Below are positions 26,789 to 36,681 of a stretch of DNA of 64,000 bases, piece after piece. The notes under the pieces are model-generated. The model was not told the origin of the DNA. It did not search any database and saw only the letters and a list, made by a program, of their open reading frames with translations. The position numbers and the translations under genes were made by a program. This DNA is from Sphaerospermopsis torques-reginae ITEP-024 (lineage in GTDB: Bacteria; Cyanobacteriota; Cyanobacteriia; Cyanobacteriales; Nostocaceae), in assembly GCF_019598945.1 (NCBI RefSeq), contig NZ_CP080598.1, positions 2,046,001 through 2,110,000 of the forward strand, in the 5' to 3' direction. Every line of letters begins with the position of its first letter. Positions within the stretch are counted from its first letter, which is position 1.

Positions 26789-27560
26789 ATAAACAGAATC
26801 TAGCTAAACTACAAAGATTATCCAAAGTCTATTGTAGAAAAGCTAAAGGTTCAAACAATAAGCATAAAGCTAAAATTAAACTGGCTAGACATCATGCAAG
26901 AATAGCAAACCTGAGAAAAGATACTCTTCATAAACTTACTACTTACTTATGCAAAAACCACGCCAAGATAGTAGTAGAAGATTTGAATGTTTCAGGGATG
27001 TTATCAAACCATAAATTAGCCCAAGCAATAGCTGATTGTGGGTTTCATGAGTTTAAGCGTCAGCTAGAATATAAAGCTAAAAAGTTTGGTTGTGAAATTA
27101 TAATTGCTGATAGATTTTATCCATCAAGTAAAACCTGTTCTCACTGTGGACATAGAAAAGATAGTCTTTCTTTATCTGAAAGAATTTATCACTGCGAGAA
27201 CTGTAGTTTTGAGATGGATAGGGATCTGAATGCTGCAATTAATTTATCGCGTTTGGCTAAAGCGTGAAAGTCTACCGAGGGATAACTGCTCCCATGCTCC
27301 TGTTGAAGTAGAAAGTAAAGTCTAGCTTTGTCTAGGTTTTATATAGCAGCGATCATCTATATCACAAAGCTGATGTTCAATAAGTTTAACATTCCTAAAG
27401 TTGTAGTTATGGCAGGTGAAAGGGAACAGGGAACAGGGGGAAGTTAATAACCCAATGCCCAATGCCCAATGCCCAAATGTGGACAGTTTCTCAACACGGC
27501 TTCCAGTTTTCTAGCAACATCCAGAGAATCATTTGAAAGGATTAGGAATAGGAATTGGAA

Positions 27561-27713
27561 ATGATAAAACAGCTACAGCAGCAGCAAAAGAGGAATTTTT
27601 TTACCCTCTTATGTTCGTTCCTCCTTGTCCCCGTAGCCTTTCTCGTTCTGGTAGTTGTCTTGGTTCTGCTTGCACCAATAGTTAGAGATCAGGAACACGA
27701 GGAGCAGCTATAA
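27561..27713 (+). CDS. possible 50-residue single-span membrane protein
   Basis: A short frame begins with ATG after a purine-rich GGAATTGGAA. The product has a basic Gln-rich N-terminus (MIKQLQQQQKRN), one strong hydrophobic helix (FFTLLCSFLLVPVAFLVLVV...) and an acidic end (RDQEHEEQL). This order of charge, helix and opposite charge is what a real small membrane protein looks like. No homologue is known to me. It lies between the tnpB element and convergent sodB. Preceding DNA (27268-27560) holds the tnpB element's right end and CCCAATG repeats. Confidence 0.4.
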   Translation: MIKQLQQQQKRNFFTLLCSFLLVPVAFLVLVVVLVLLAPIVRDQEHEEQL

Positions 27714-27728
27714 ACAAATTAAATTAAA

Positions 27729-27756
27729 AATCCCCTGCTGTTTAAGCATGGGGATT
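27729..27756 (-). terminator. Rho-independent terminator of sodB
   Basis: On the minus strand AATCCCC-A-TGC and GCA-GGGGATT form a stem with loop TTAAACA, followed by TTTTTAATTT. It lies about 30 bases after the sodB stop. Confidence 0.8.
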
Positions 27757-27785
27757 GTACCTCAAATCTTTATATCAACGCTTGA

Positions 27786-28385
27786 TTAAGCAGATAAATT
27801 TGCTGCTGCAAATTCCCAGTTAACCAAGTTATCCAAGAAATTCTTGATGAATGCTGGACGCGCATTTCTGAAGTCGATGTAATAGGCGTGTTCCCAAACG
27901 TCCAGGGTGAGCAGTGCCTTTTTACCATGTGCGAGGGGGTTTTCTGCGTTGGGTGTTTTCATGACTTTGAGTGTACCACCGTCATCAACTAACCAAGCCC
28001 AACCGCTACCAAACTGGGTTGCAGCCGCAGTAGAAAATTCTTCTTTGAATTTGTCGAAGCTACCAAAATCTTTATTAATTCTCTCAGCTAGTTCACCTGT
28101 GGGAGCGCCACCACCTGCGGGTTTGAGTGAGTTCCAAAAGAAGGTGTGGTTCCAAACTTGAGCCGCGTTGTTAAAAATGCCAGCTTTAGCAGGATCTTTG
28201 AAGGAAATTTGGATTACTTCTTCGAGGGACTTATCAGCAAGTTCTGTACCATCGGTGAGCTTGTTGAGGTTGTCTACATAAGCTTTGTGATGCTTACCAT
28301 AGTGATACTCAAAGGTTTCACCTTTCATGCCATATTGCTCTAGAGCATTAAAGTCGTAGGGTAGGGAAAGCTGTGTAAATGCCAT
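27786..28385 (-). CDS. sodB: iron superoxide dismutase SodB
   Basis: SodB converts superoxide to peroxide and oxygen in the cytoplasm. The start at 28385 (MAFTQLSLPYDFNALEQYG) gives 199 residues, the usual Fe-SOD length; AGAGGAC lies upstream and the longer frame is rejected. Metal ligands are visible: His in YHYGKHHKAYVDNLN, His in VWNHTFFW, and Asp/His in LDVWEHAYYID. AATQFGSGWAWLV is the Fe-type signature. It is monocistronic with its own terminator. Its position near an iron-handling island is probably coincidental. Confidence 0.97.
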   Translation of the reverse strand: MAFTQLSLPYDFNALEQYGMKGETFEYHYGKHHKAYVDNLNKLTDGTELADKSLEEVIQISFKDPAKAGIFNNAAQVWNHTFFWNSLKPAGGGAPTGELAERINKDFGSFDKFKEEFSTAAATQFGSGWAWLVDDGGTLKVMKTPNAENPLAHGKKALLTLDVWEHAYYIDFRNARPAFIKNFLDNLVNWEFAAANLSA

Positions 28386-28572
28386 GTTTTCAAGTCCTCT
28401 CTTTATTGTTTTCCGGTTAAAGCTATTGCCAAAAACCAGAAAATTACAGGTTTTGTATTGATTTAGTTTTATATCCTTGATATTGGGACACAAAACTTAA
28501 CATGGCTATTCTACTACCAAAGTGAACCTTAAACCACTGCACTTTAGTCATAACCCAGATTACCTGCTATAA

Positions 28573-30192
28573 TTACCTTTGAGACAAACGATCTTGGTAA
28601 TAATTAACAATCTGCGCTGCTACCTCACTAGGGGTAAGTCCATCGGTTTGCACTTCCACTGCATCGGCGGCTTTTCGCAATGGGGAAATTTTGCGAGTGC
28701 TATCTTTATAATCTCGTTCAGCAATATCCCGTTCCAGTTGTTCTACACTAACTTCTGGTTGACCTTGTTTTGTAAAGTCTTGCTGACGACGACGGGCGCG
28801 TTCACCCACTGAAGCCGTTAAGAAGATTTTCACTTCTGCATCTGGGAAAACATGAGTACCAATGTCTCGGCCTTCAGCTACTAAACCACCCCTTTGACCC
28901 CAGTTTTGCTGTTGTTGAACCAGGGCTTTGCGGACTGCATTTTGCGCGGCGATCGCCGATACTTGTGATGTCACCTCAATACTCCGAATTTCTTGAGTGA
29001 CATCAATACCATTAATCCATACTTGTACGGGAAATTGTAGATTTTGACTAGGAGTAAGTTCAATTTTACACTGGTTCGCTAATTCAGCGATCGCACATTC
29101 ATCATCAATAGCAATGCCTTCTTGCAGCACTAGCCAAGTGATAGCACGGTACATTGCACCAGTATCTAAATAGACTAACCCTAACTGTGTTGCCACTTGG
29201 CGAGCCACGGTAGACTTACCCGCACCAGCAGGACCATCAATGGCGATAATCGGTTGGCGTAGCCCGTTGTAAACATCGCGCAAGATGGTATTATCAATCA
29301 AACGAGTAGAACCTAGACGGGTTGCGATCGCCAGCATTCCTTCCTCCTCAATTTTTCCTAAAAACATCAATGTAGTCGGTTCAACCAATTCAATATATTC
29401 CACATAGATAGTGCTGACTTTTGCCACTTCTTCCCACACCAATGCTATCAGCCGGCTGCTGTTGCGAACGCCAGCACGAAACGCCGCTTCAGCTTGCTGC
29501 AAGCCTTTAAATAACACTGTTGCTTGCTCTTTTTCTGTTGCAGTCAAATATTGATTACGAGAACTCAAAGCCAAGCCAGACGCTTCCCGCACTGTTGGAC
29601 AAGCAACAATCTCTACTGGCAAATTTAAATCAGCCACCAGACGTTTAATAACTGCTAGTTGCTGGCCATCTTTTTGACCAAAGTAAGCTCGGTCAGGCTG
29701 TACCAAATTGAAAAGCTTGGTGACAATTGTCGCCACACCTTGAAAATGACCCGGCCGATATCTACCACACAAGCTACTTATCATACCAGATGGAGGGATT
29801 ACTTGTGTCACTTGATTTTCTTGTATATTCTTCTGAGCAATTCCCATTTCTTCCGGAGTAGGGACAAAAATCGCATCAACTCCCGCTTGTTCACACAATT
29901 TTCGATCTTGCTCTAAAGTCCGAGGATAGCGTTGATAATCCTCATTTGGTCCAAATTGTAGGGGATTGACAAAAATACTAACAATCACAGTAGAATTTTC
30001 TTGCCTAGCTCGTTGCATTAGGCTTAAATGACCTGGATGCAGTCCGCCCATAGTGGGGACTAAACCAATTTTTGTAGGATACCAAGTAGTCTGATCATCA
30101 AATAATAGCTCGTCTGAAAGCTGGAGATTGGTTTCCCAGCGACGTTGATTTAAATAACAGCGTAAAGCTGCAACTGTTGTCAGCAAGCGCAC
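28573..30192 (-). CDS. panC-cmk: bifunctional pantoate--beta-alanine ligase / (d)CMP kinase
   Basis: This 539-residue fusion is characteristic of cyanobacteria. The PanC part (about 1-290) has the ATP-binding MGGLHPGHLSLMQRA and the YFGQKDGQQLAVIKRL segment and makes pantothenate for CoA. The Cmk part (from about 315) opens with IIAIDGPAGAGKSTVARQVA (P-loop), has YLDTGAMYRAI and GLVAEGRDIGTHVFPDA, and phosphorylates CMP/dCMP. The start codon is GTG at 30192 (VRLLTTVAALR), with no better ATG nearby. It lies downstream of rlpA on the same strand with about 130 bases between, so it may be transcribed separately. Confidence 0.95.
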   Translation of the reverse strand: MRLLTTVAALRCYLNQRRWETNLQLSDELLFDDQTTWYPTKIGLVPTMGGLHPGHLSLMQRARQENSTVIVSIFVNPLQFGPNEDYQRYPRTLEQDRKLCEQAGVDAIFVPTPEEMGIAQKNIQENQVTQVIPPSGMISSLCGRYRPGHFQGVATIVTKLFNLVQPDRAYFGQKDGQQLAVIKRLVADLNLPVEIVACPTVREASGLALSSRNQYLTATEKEQATVLFKGLQQAEAAFRAGVRNSSRLIALVWEEVAKVSTIYVEYIELVEPTTLMFLGKIEEEGMLAIATRLGSTRLIDNTILRDVYNGLRQPIIAIDGPAGAGKSTVARQVATQLGLVYLDTGAMYRAITWLVLQEGIAIDDECAIAELANQCKIELTPSQNLQFPVQVWINGIDVTQEIRSIEVTSQVSAIAAQNAVRKALVQQQQNWGQRGGLVAEGRDIGTHVFPDAEVKIFLTASVGERARRRQQDFTKQGQPEVSVEQLERDIAERDYKDSTRKISPLRKAADAVEVQTDGLTPSEVAAQIVNYYQDRLSQR

Positions 30193-30320
30193 AAAATACC
30201 CCTAGTTCTTCTCTATCCTCTCCCCCGTTAGTTTATATCTAAAATCGGGGTTAGGGATGAGTGAACCAGGGGAATTAAACAATAGTGAAGAGCGAAAAGG
30301 AGTTTGTGCGAGGAAGGAGG

Positions 30321-31421
30321 TTATCTTCCCAAAACCTCAATACGGACTGGAGCAACACCACTGCTCATCATTCCTATCATCCGGGCTGCTCCCAGGGAAA
30401 GGTCAATAATTCGACCTCCGATATATGGACCACGATCATTAATTCGCACAACCACAGATTTACCATTCCGGGTGTTAGTTACACGAACTTTTGTACCCAT
30501 AGGTAAGCTACGATGGGCTGCTGTCATGGCTTCGGGATTAAATCTTTCACCATTGGCGGTTTTTCTACCAGCCCAATCATAACCGTACCAAGAAGCTATA
30601 CCCTTGAAGTTGAGTTTGATGCGACCTGCTACTTGTTGCGGTAGGTTTGGCAGTGATATTTGATTTTTTGGTAAGTTGGCAATTTGGCTGATAGGAGAAG
30701 CATTACCTATGAGTCTCCGCAGGCGATTGGTTGCTTGTAAGGCATCTTGTGCTAGATTATTTGTAGTATCTGCTAGTTGGGTGGCTTCATTGATTTCCAC
30801 CAATTCTTTACCGTTGATTTTGATGGTGTAGCGATCAGGTTGCTGTTGAACAGACGAGCCTTTGTCTTGGGCTTTGTTATTATTGACTGGAGATTTTTCC
30901 CCTGTTTTCCAGCTAACGGTAATTTTGCTTGCGTCTGCATTCTCCCGCATCAACTGGTTGATTTGAGCGGCTACTAAGCTGGCTCTCTGTACTGGGTCAT
31001 CGGCAATAATCGTGTTAGGAGATTTACTCACATCCATCACACTTCCTACACTGGCTACCTTAGCTGATTTACCACCGGTCTGGGCATCAGTGCTAACGCC
31101 TTCTGCTTTTCCTATTGTTCCCACTTTTGTTTCTGTACTGGCGACTGGCGCAGAACTCACAAAGGTCAGAACGGGAATGTTTCGGATGTAAAGGGTTGCC
31201 GCTTGACGGCCTTCAATGCTGTGAGGATGAATCTGTGTGTTCACAGCATCTAAGGAGGGTTCCTGTTTCGGGGATTGATACTCTCCCACTTTCACTGCAT
31301 CTACAGCAGATGCTTGGGTAGTTGGAGCGTTTCCCTTGCTGGTTTGAGTACGACCCACTGCGGGTACACCCAAAACAGACAGAAACACAGCGACAGTAGT
31401 CCACAAATGTCTTTGATTCAT
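30321..31421 (-). CDS. rlpA: RlpA-family septal ring/cell-wall lytic protein
   Basis: This is a 366-residue exported protein. Residues 1-26 form a signal peptide ([18 protein letters not shown]), followed by a long Ser/Thr/Ala/Gln-rich region with a central segment [14 protein letters not shown]. The C-terminal double-psi beta-barrel (about 278-366) contains [43 protein letters not shown] and [19 protein letters not shown], the RlpA hallmark. RlpA proteins act on naked glycan strands at division sites; no SPOR domain is present. The 800-bp divergent region upstream may carry its control signals. Confidence 0.93.
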   Translation of the reverse strand: MNQRHLWTTVAVFLSVLGVPAVGRTQTSKGNAPTTQASAVDAVKVGEYQSPKQEPSLDAVNTQIHPHSIEGRQAATLYIRNIPVLTFVSSAPVASTETKVGTIGKAEGVSTDAQTGGKSAKVASVGSVMDVSKSPNTIIADDPVQRASLVAAQINQLMRENADASKITVSWKTGEKSPVNNNKAQDKGSSVQQQPDRYTIKINGKELVEINEATQLADTTNNLAQDALQATNRLRRLIGNASPISQIANLPKNQISLPNLPQQVAGRIKLNFKGIASWYGYDWAGRKTANGERFNPEAMTAAHRSLPMGTKVRVTNTRNGKSVVVRINDRGPYIGGRIIDLSLGAARMIGMMSSGVAPVRIEVLGR

Positions 31422-32247
31422 GCTTCCGATTTAAAGCGACTCTAGAACTTAAGTTTTTTAATTCGTGGGTTTTTCACCTGTGTTGGTGAACTAACCTGCA
31501 ACTCGAACTCGTTCCGCTTTCACTTTTTGTTTATAACTGCAACAGAGTAACATGAACTTTTGGGCTTGGGGATCAGGGTTTTAGCGTAAGTTTTGCTCTG
31601 GTTCTCCCAATTTTTCTTGGGTTTTATCGGTCAAAACCTTTTGCAAATCAGGTTTTTGGATTTGTAACATTTTTTTTCGGGATCTGAATAATTTTTTATG
31701 AACATGAAATATGAAGCTGATTTTAGCTGAAGATGTTAATACCGTGATTATTTGATCCCAGCTATTTAATCATAGTAATATATATAACTCAAAAAATTCA
31801 ATAATTTTAGTCTTTATTATAACTTACTAGCCTTACTTATAAATGTTTTTACCGAAAAATTGTATTTGTTCGTTTTGAAGCATTAACAGAAAAATCATCA
31901 ATAATTAATGTTTTTTTTGCTAAAAAGTTTGATAAAAAGAGTTACAATATAACTTTTGTAATTTTCAGAAGTTAATATAATATGCTACAAAAGCTACTGC
32001 AAACACCTTCACCAAAATATTATTTATTTTTATTTATTTAAAATTTATTGTTCAATAATTTTACAGTTGACAAATATTCTTTTTTATGATTTAAGCATTG
32101 GTTTCATCAAAAAAAAGTAATGATGGGAAAATAGAGAAAAAGTTGTCAGGTTGTAAAGTAGAGTTTTTTAGGTATTAAAAATTACTTTTTGCTGATAACC
32201 ACAACTAATCCATCAACTATCATATTTATTTGCAAGTTATCAGCCTT
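31422..32247. other. long AT-rich divergent intergenic region
   Basis: This 826-bp gap between rlpA and glsA has no supported gene. Near rlpA it is moderately GC-rich and contains a hairpin, TTCACC-TGTGTT-GGTGAA (31473-31490); beyond 31650 it becomes extremely AT-rich. I compared the rlpA leader with the c-di-AMP (ydaO) riboswitch pattern and did not find its conserved blocks. It could be a long 5' leader or hold a small RNA. Confidence 0.4.
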
Positions 32248-33210
32248 ATGGCAAACTCACAAGATCGAGAAACTGGTTCATCACTATTTTTAGAAGTTCT
32301 CAAAGATTTGCATTACCTGTACCAATCTCTACAAGAGGGTACAGTCGCAAACTACATTCCCGAACTAGCAAAAGTAAACCCCAACTTATTTAGTATCTGT
32401 ATTGCTACTGTAGATGGCCAGATTTATGAAGTTGGTGATTATCAACAGCTATTTACTATCCAGTCGATTTCCAAAGTATTTGTTTATGGACAAGCTTTAG
32501 AAGATCATGGACGGGATTATGTGTTAACTAGGGTGGGAGTAGAACCGACTGGAGACGCATTTAACGCGATTATTCTTGATGAACAATCAAAGCGACCCTA
32601 CAACCCGATGGTAAACGCAGGAGCTATAGCCACTACCAGTTTAATTAAAGGTAATGGAGCGACAGAACGCCTTAATCGCTTATTAGAAATGTATAGGCGT
32701 TATATTGGACGAGATGTATTTGTAGATATTTCGGTATTTACTTCCGAACGCAGTACAGGACACCGCAACCGCGCTACTGCCCATCTTATGCTAAATTTTG
32801 GCATGATTGACCAAAATATTGAAGAAGCACTAGATTTATATTTTCAACAATGTTCTGTGATGGTAAATTGTCGGGATTTAGCTGTGATGGCTGCTACTCT
32901 CGCTAATAAAGGAATTAACCCGATTACTAAAGAAAAAGCAGTAGATAGTTGTTACATCAAAGATATATTGAGTGTGATGTATACCTGTGGGATGTATAAC
33001 TTTGCAGGTGAATGGGCGTATAAAGTAGGAATCCCGGCGAAAAGCGGCGTTTCTGGGGGAATTCTCGCCGTTGTTCCTGGGCAGATGGGAATTGGAGTGT
33101 TTTCACCTCTCCTAGATGGGCGTGCTAACAGCGTGCGGGGGGTGAAGGTGTGTGAGGAACTGTCTCAACGCTTGGGGTTACATTTGTTTGAGTGTGAGAA
33201 CAGGGAATAG
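32248..33210 (+). CDS. glsA: glutaminase A
   Basis: GlsA hydrolyses glutamine to glutamate and ammonia using a serine beta-lactamase-like fold. The ATG at 32248 gives 320 residues; the upstream TTG is rejected. The active-site S-x-x-K is SISK (73-76) in [64 protein letters not shown] and [23 protein letters not shown] are the family blocks. It is monocistronic and bordered downstream by tandem repeats and a partial MITE. Confidence 0.96.
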   Translation: MANSQDRETGSSLFLEVLKDLHYLYQSLQEGTVANYIPELAKVNPNLFSICIATVDGQIYEVGDYQQLFTIQSISKVFVYGQALEDHGRDYVLTRVGVEPTGDAFNAIILDEQSKRPYNPMVNAGAIATTSLIKGNGATERLNRLLEMYRRYIGRDVFVDISVFTSERSTGHRNRATAHLMLNFGMIDQNIEEALDLYFQQCSVMVNCRDLAVMAATLANKGINPITKEKAVDSCYIKDILSVMYTCGMYNFAGEWAYKVGIPAKSGVSGGILAVVPGQMGIGVFSPLLDGRANSVRGVKVCEELSQRLGLHLFECENRE

Positions 33211-33475
33211 GGAATAGGGAATAGGGAATAGGGAATAGTTTTTGTAGGTTGGGTTAAGCGATAGCGCAACCCAACAAAAGCTTATAAACGTTGGGTTTCG
33301 TTCCTCAACCCAACCTACCTGATTTTATTTTTTCAGCTTAACCGACAAGTATTGAATAGGGAATAGGGAATAGTGTTAACCCCCTGACTCCTGAACTCCT
33401 GATAGCGAAGCGTGGCGAAGCCATACTCCTGAACTCCTGAACTCCTGAACTCCTGCCCCCTGACTCCTGCCTTCT
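33206..33475. repeat. tandem heptamers around a partial MITE-like element
   Basis: An AGGGAAT array (33206-33237) is followed by an inverted-repeat unit with arms GTAGGTTGGGTT (33244) and AACCCAACCTAC (to 33318). GCTTAACCGACAAGTATTGA (33336-33355) then matches the right terminal repeat of the 23.4-kb element with one change. AGGGAAT, CTCCTGA and GAACTCCT arrays then run to about 33475. The left terminal repeat is missing. Confidence 0.7.
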
Positions 33476-33517
33476 GTTGCTAAATTAACAGTGGATGTTA
33501 TCTACAAAAAATCAACA

Positions 33518-35533
33518 ATGATATCTAATACTGCATCATTTCCCGATATTCAAAATCATTGGGCGCGGTTATTTATTCAGGCTTTAGCCCAACGGCGAAT
33601 TTTAAATGGCTATCGTGATGGTAGTTTTCGCCCTAATAGCCCTGTTACTCGTGCTGAGTTTGCGGCGATTATAGCTTCTGTACTGACAACAACCAAAAAA
33701 CGGGATTATGTACCTTTTGGAGATGTACCTGTTACACTTTGGGCTAATAGTGCAATTAGAAAAGTTTACGAAACTGGATTTTTGGTTGGCTACCCTGATC
33801 AGACTTTTCGCCCTAATGATAGTATTTCCAGGGGTGATGTTTTAGTTGCGATGGTGAATGGTTTGGGAATTGCTAGTCAAGTCCAACCTGATTTGGTGAG
33901 TAAATTAGGACAAATCTATCAAGATGCGGCAACAATTCCTAACTATGCTATCAATCAGGTGGCGATCGCCTCTAGTGTTGGTTGGGTAGTGAGTTATCCA
34001 AATATCAAATTACTCAATCCCAGGATGGCTGCGACTCGTGCTGATGTGGCTGTGATGGTATATCAGGCTTTGGTATATCTGGGAAGGGCAGAAAAAATTG
34101 CTTCTGAATATATAGTAGTAGTACCATTGTCTGGAAACCAACCCAGGACTGTGAGGGTAAGTCATAACCGGGAGTTTCGGGGTGCTTGGATCACAACTGT
34201 GTGGAATAGTGATTGGCCTTCTAAACCAGGGTTGAGTGTTGAACAGCAGAAAACGGAATTACTGCAAATTATTCAACAATTACAATCTTTAAATTTTAAC
34301 GCCTTAATTTTACAGGTGCGTCCAGAAGGTGATGCTTTATATGCTTCTAGTTTAGAACCTTGGAGTGCTTGGATTACGGGAACTCAGGGAAAAGCACCAG
34401 AACCATTTTATGATCCTTTAGAATTTGCGATCGCTGAATGTCATAAACGCAATATTGAAGTTCATGCTTGGTTCAATCCTTACCGTGCCAAAACCACTAC
34501 TAAAAGTGGTGCTAATGTCCGTCCCCATATAGCTATAACTAATCCTGAAGTTGTCTATCAATGGGGTAATCAATTATGGATGGACCCCGGCTCAAAAATT
34601 GTTCAAGATCGAGCTTACAATGTCATTATTGATGTTCTCAACCGTTACGATGTAGATGGGATTCATCTTGATGATTATTTTTACCCCTATCCTATATCTG
34701 GTCAATCTTTCCCTGATAATAAAACTTATGCAGCTTATCAAGCAAATGGGGGTAAACTGAGCTTAGAAGATTGGCGACGGGAAAACGTTAATCAAATGGT
34801 ATTGCGTTTATCAGAAGGAATTAAAAAAACTAAATCTCATGTTAAATTTGGGATTAGTCCTTTTGGGATTTATCGCCCTGGACAACCAGCAGGAATTGTG
34901 GGTTTAGATCCCTATAATGCTCTTTATGCTGACTCTAGAAAATGGTTGCAAGAAGGTTGGATAGATTATTTAGCACCGCAACTTTATTGGCGGACTGATC
35001 AAACACAACAAAGTTATGAAGTCTTGTTGAAATGGTGGACTGAAGCTAATACCAAACAGCGACATATTTACGCCGGAAACAACATTTCCAAACTAGATGG
35101 TAAAGCTTGGAAAAATTCAGAAATTGAAAAACAAATTCTCATTTCTCGGAACTTAGCTAAAAATTTGTCCTTGGGAAATATATTTTTTAGTATGAATGCT
35201 ATCAAAGAAAATCTCCAAGGTATTGCTGATCAATTTAAACAGGTTTATTATTCTCGTCCGTCCATAATTCCTACTATGTCATGGCAAAGTCAAAATCCTC
35301 CTTCTCCTCCCAAAGAAATTAAATTTGAAAATGGTAGATTAAATTGGCAAAGAGGTGATGATAAACCCGTGCGTTCTTGGACTCTTTACCGTCAAAGTGG
35401 AGATAATTGGATAATTCAGCGCATTTTGTCTGCTGGTACTACTTTTGCTACTGTACCACCGGGAACTTATGCGGTGTGTGCGGTGGATAGGTTGGGTAAT
35501 GAAAGTGTGGGTGTGGTAATTACTGTAACTTAA
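33518..35533 (+). CDS. S-layer-homology and GHL10 glycosidase-like exoprotein
   Basis: The protein has 671 residues from the ATG at 33518 (a GTG at 33491 is possible). Three SLH-type repeats (FPDIQNHWARLFIQALAQRRILNGYRDGSFRPN, then FGDVPVTLWANSAI and its GYPDQTFRPND, then YQDAATIPNYAINQVAIASSVGW) cover about residues 6-190. A glycosyl-hydrolase-like TIM barrel (GHL10/DUF187) runs about 215-570, with FRGAWITTVWNSDWPS, ALILQVRPEGDALY, IEVHAWFNPYR, DGIHLDDYFYPYP and LAPQLYWR. A short fibronectin-like tail follows. No clear signal peptide is seen, which is odd for an SLH protein. It probably trims cell-wall or exopolysaccharide. A terminator-bearing repeat follows. Confidence 0.9.
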   Translation: MISNTASFPDIQNHWARLFIQALAQRRILNGYRDGSFRPNSPVTRAEFAAIIASVLTTTKKRDYVPFGDVPVTLWANSAIRKVYETGFLVGYPDQTFRPNDSISRGDVLVAMVNGLGIASQVQPDLVSKLGQIYQDAATIPNYAINQVAIASSVGWVVSYPNIKLLNPRMAATRADVAVMVYQALVYLGRAEKIASEYIVVVPLSGNQPRTVRVSHNREFRGAWITTVWNSDWPSKPGLSVEQQKTELLQIIQQLQSLNFNALILQVRPEGDALYASSLEPWSAWITGTQGKAPEPFYDPLEFAIAECHKRNIEVHAWFNPYRAKTTTKSGANVRPHIAITNPEVVYQWGNQLWMDPGSKIVQDRAYNVIIDVLNRYDVDGIHLDDYFYPYPISGQSFPDNKTYAAYQANGGKLSLEDWRRENVNQMVLRLSEGIKKTKSHVKFGISPFGIYRPGQPAGIVGLDPYNALYADSRKWLQEGWIDYLAPQLYWRTDQTQQSYEVLLKWWTEANTKQRHIYAGNNISKLDGKAWKNSEIEKQILISRNLAKNLSLGNIFFSMNAIKENLQGIADQFKQVYYSRPSIIPTMSWQSQNPPSPPKEIKFENGRLNWQRGDDKPVRSWTLYRQSGDNWIIQRILSAGTTFATVPPGTYAVCAVDRLGNESVGVVITVT

Positions 35534-35553
35534 TCTGAGGAAGGCAGATGATT

Positions 35554-35742
35554 ATGGCGATCGCACTTTGGCAATTTTGTCCAGGTGCGTTTTTTAACTT
35601 CTGTCTGAATCAGGATGTCCAGGATTTGAGGATTTACAGGATGTTGATTTTTCTGGTGATGGCGATCGCACTTTGGCAATTTTGTCCAGGTGCGTTTTTT
35701 ATTGTCTGAATCAGGATGTCCAGGATTTGAGGATTTACAGGA
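35554..35742 (+). repeat. two copies of a terminator-bearing 84-89 bp repeat
   Basis: Copy 1 (35554-35642) and copy 2 (35659-35742) both begin ATGGCGATCGCACTTTGG, contain a stem CGCACTTTGG/CCAGGTGCG followed by TTTTTT, and end with GAATCAGGATGTCCAGGATT...GGATTTACAGGAT. Copy 1 appears identical over 89 bp to copy 3 at 36682-36770; copy 2 lacks a few bases after the T-run. The stem plus T6 is a good Rho-independent terminator for the upstream gene. Confidence 0.8.
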
Positions 35743-35821
35743 TGTTTATTCAGTATAGTTAGTCATGATAAAATGAGAAAAGGGCGGTAAAATACCGCCC
35801 AAAAATATTAATATCAAATTA

Positions 35822-36607
35822 ATGAAAACAGATACCATATTTTACCGCTTATTTCAAGAAATACCAAGTATTTTTTTTGAACTCATAGGTGAATCTCCCG
35901 AACTAGCCGAAAATTATGAGTTTTCCTCCATTGAAGTCAAACAAACAGCTTTTAGAATAGATGGAGTCTTCTTACCTCAAGAAACTACAGAAAATCCCAT
36001 CTATTTCCTAGAAGTGCAATTTCAGCCAGATGAAGACCTTTATAGCAGACTATTTTCGGAAATATTCTTATATTTACGCCAAAATAAACCCAAATGTGGA
36101 TGGAAAGGAGTAGTAATATATCCTAGTCGTGCTGTAGATGAAGGTAATATTCAGGACTATGAAGAATTTTTCCTGAGTCAACGAGTGAGGGTGATTTATT
36201 TAGATGAAATTGAAGAAACAACATCATTACCCATTGGGATTGCTACAATTAAATTAATCATTACCAATGAAACACAAGCCGTCACTCAAGCTAGGGAATT
36301 AATTAATCGTACCAAACAAGAGGTTAAGTCTCAACCCAAACAACAACAAATATTAGAAATCATCGAGACAATTTTAATTTACAAATTTCCAAGAATGAAG
36401 AGGGAGGAAATAGAATCAATGTTTGGACTAAGTGATTTAAAACAAACTAGATTTTATCAAGAAGCTAAAGAAGAAGGAGAACTCAAAGCTAAATTAGAAG
36501 CTGTTCCTGGGTTGGTAGGATTAGGTTTGAGTCAAGAACAAATTGCTCAAGTTTTGAATTTAAGTATTGAGGAAGTGAAGAACATTATCGAGAAAATGTC
36601 AAGGTGA
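35822..36607 (+). CDS. DUF2887/Rpn-type PD-(D/E)XK nuclease-like protein
   Basis: This 261-residue protein begins MKTDTIFYRLFQEIPSIFFELIGESPELAENYEFSSIEVKQTAFRIDGVF, the DUF2887 family signature. The likely nuclease residues are Asp in FRIDGVF and Glu/Gln in IYFLEVQFQ. The C-terminus (LGLSQEQIAQVLNLSIEEVKNIIEK) looks like a small helix-turn-helix. Rpn relatives are recombination-promoting nucleases. A perfect hairpin, GGGCGGTA-AAA-TACCGCCC, lies at 35782-35800, 21 bases before the ATG, and could affect translation. It is flanked by repeat copies 1-2 and 3. Confidence 0.85.
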   Translation: MKTDTIFYRLFQEIPSIFFELIGESPELAENYEFSSIEVKQTAFRIDGVFLPQETTENPIYFLEVQFQPDEDLYSRLFSEIFLYLRQNKPKCGWKGVVIYPSRAVDEGNIQDYEEFFLSQRVRVIYLDEIEETTSLPIGIATIKLIITNETQAVTQARELINRTKQEVKSQPKQQQILEIIETILIYKFPRMKREEIESMFGLSDLKQTRFYQEAKEEGELKAKLEAVPGLVGLGLSQEQIAQVLNLSIEEVKNIIEKMSR

Positions 36608-36681
36608 TAGGTGATAGTTAATTGATGGAATTTGTCTGAATCAGGATTTTCAGGATTTTCAGGATTTTGATGTTTATGGTG

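Larger units (their letters stand above)
24148..27267 (+). pseudogene. tnpB: tnpB (IS605/IS1341-type RNA-guided nuclease) split by an IS element
   Basis: The N-terminal part (24148-24754) has the TnpB start MLLSIKTKLKLNKTQE and the first RuvC segment VVGVDLGVKELATLSTG. The C-terminal part (26795-27267) has VVEDLNVSGML, the zinc finger CSHCGHRKDS...YHCENCSFEMDRDLNAA and the last catalytic Asp. Removing the 2034-bp insertion and one copy of the 6-bp duplication rejoins FPNPKHYK to QNLAKLQR in frame, giving an uninterrupted 359-residue TnpB with all three acidic residues. No tnpA is present, so the element was already non-autonomous. The right end and possible guide-RNA scaffold lie in about 27200-27350. 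Confidence 0.9.

Noticed and set aside
26752-27267. A separate short TnpB gene starting within the IS
   Set aside because: Its first codons come from the IS end; the true gene begins at 24148 and was split by insertion.
31422-31760. c-di-AMP riboswitch upstream of rlpA
   Set aside because: The gene context is suitable, but conserved ydaO blocks could not be identified in the leader.
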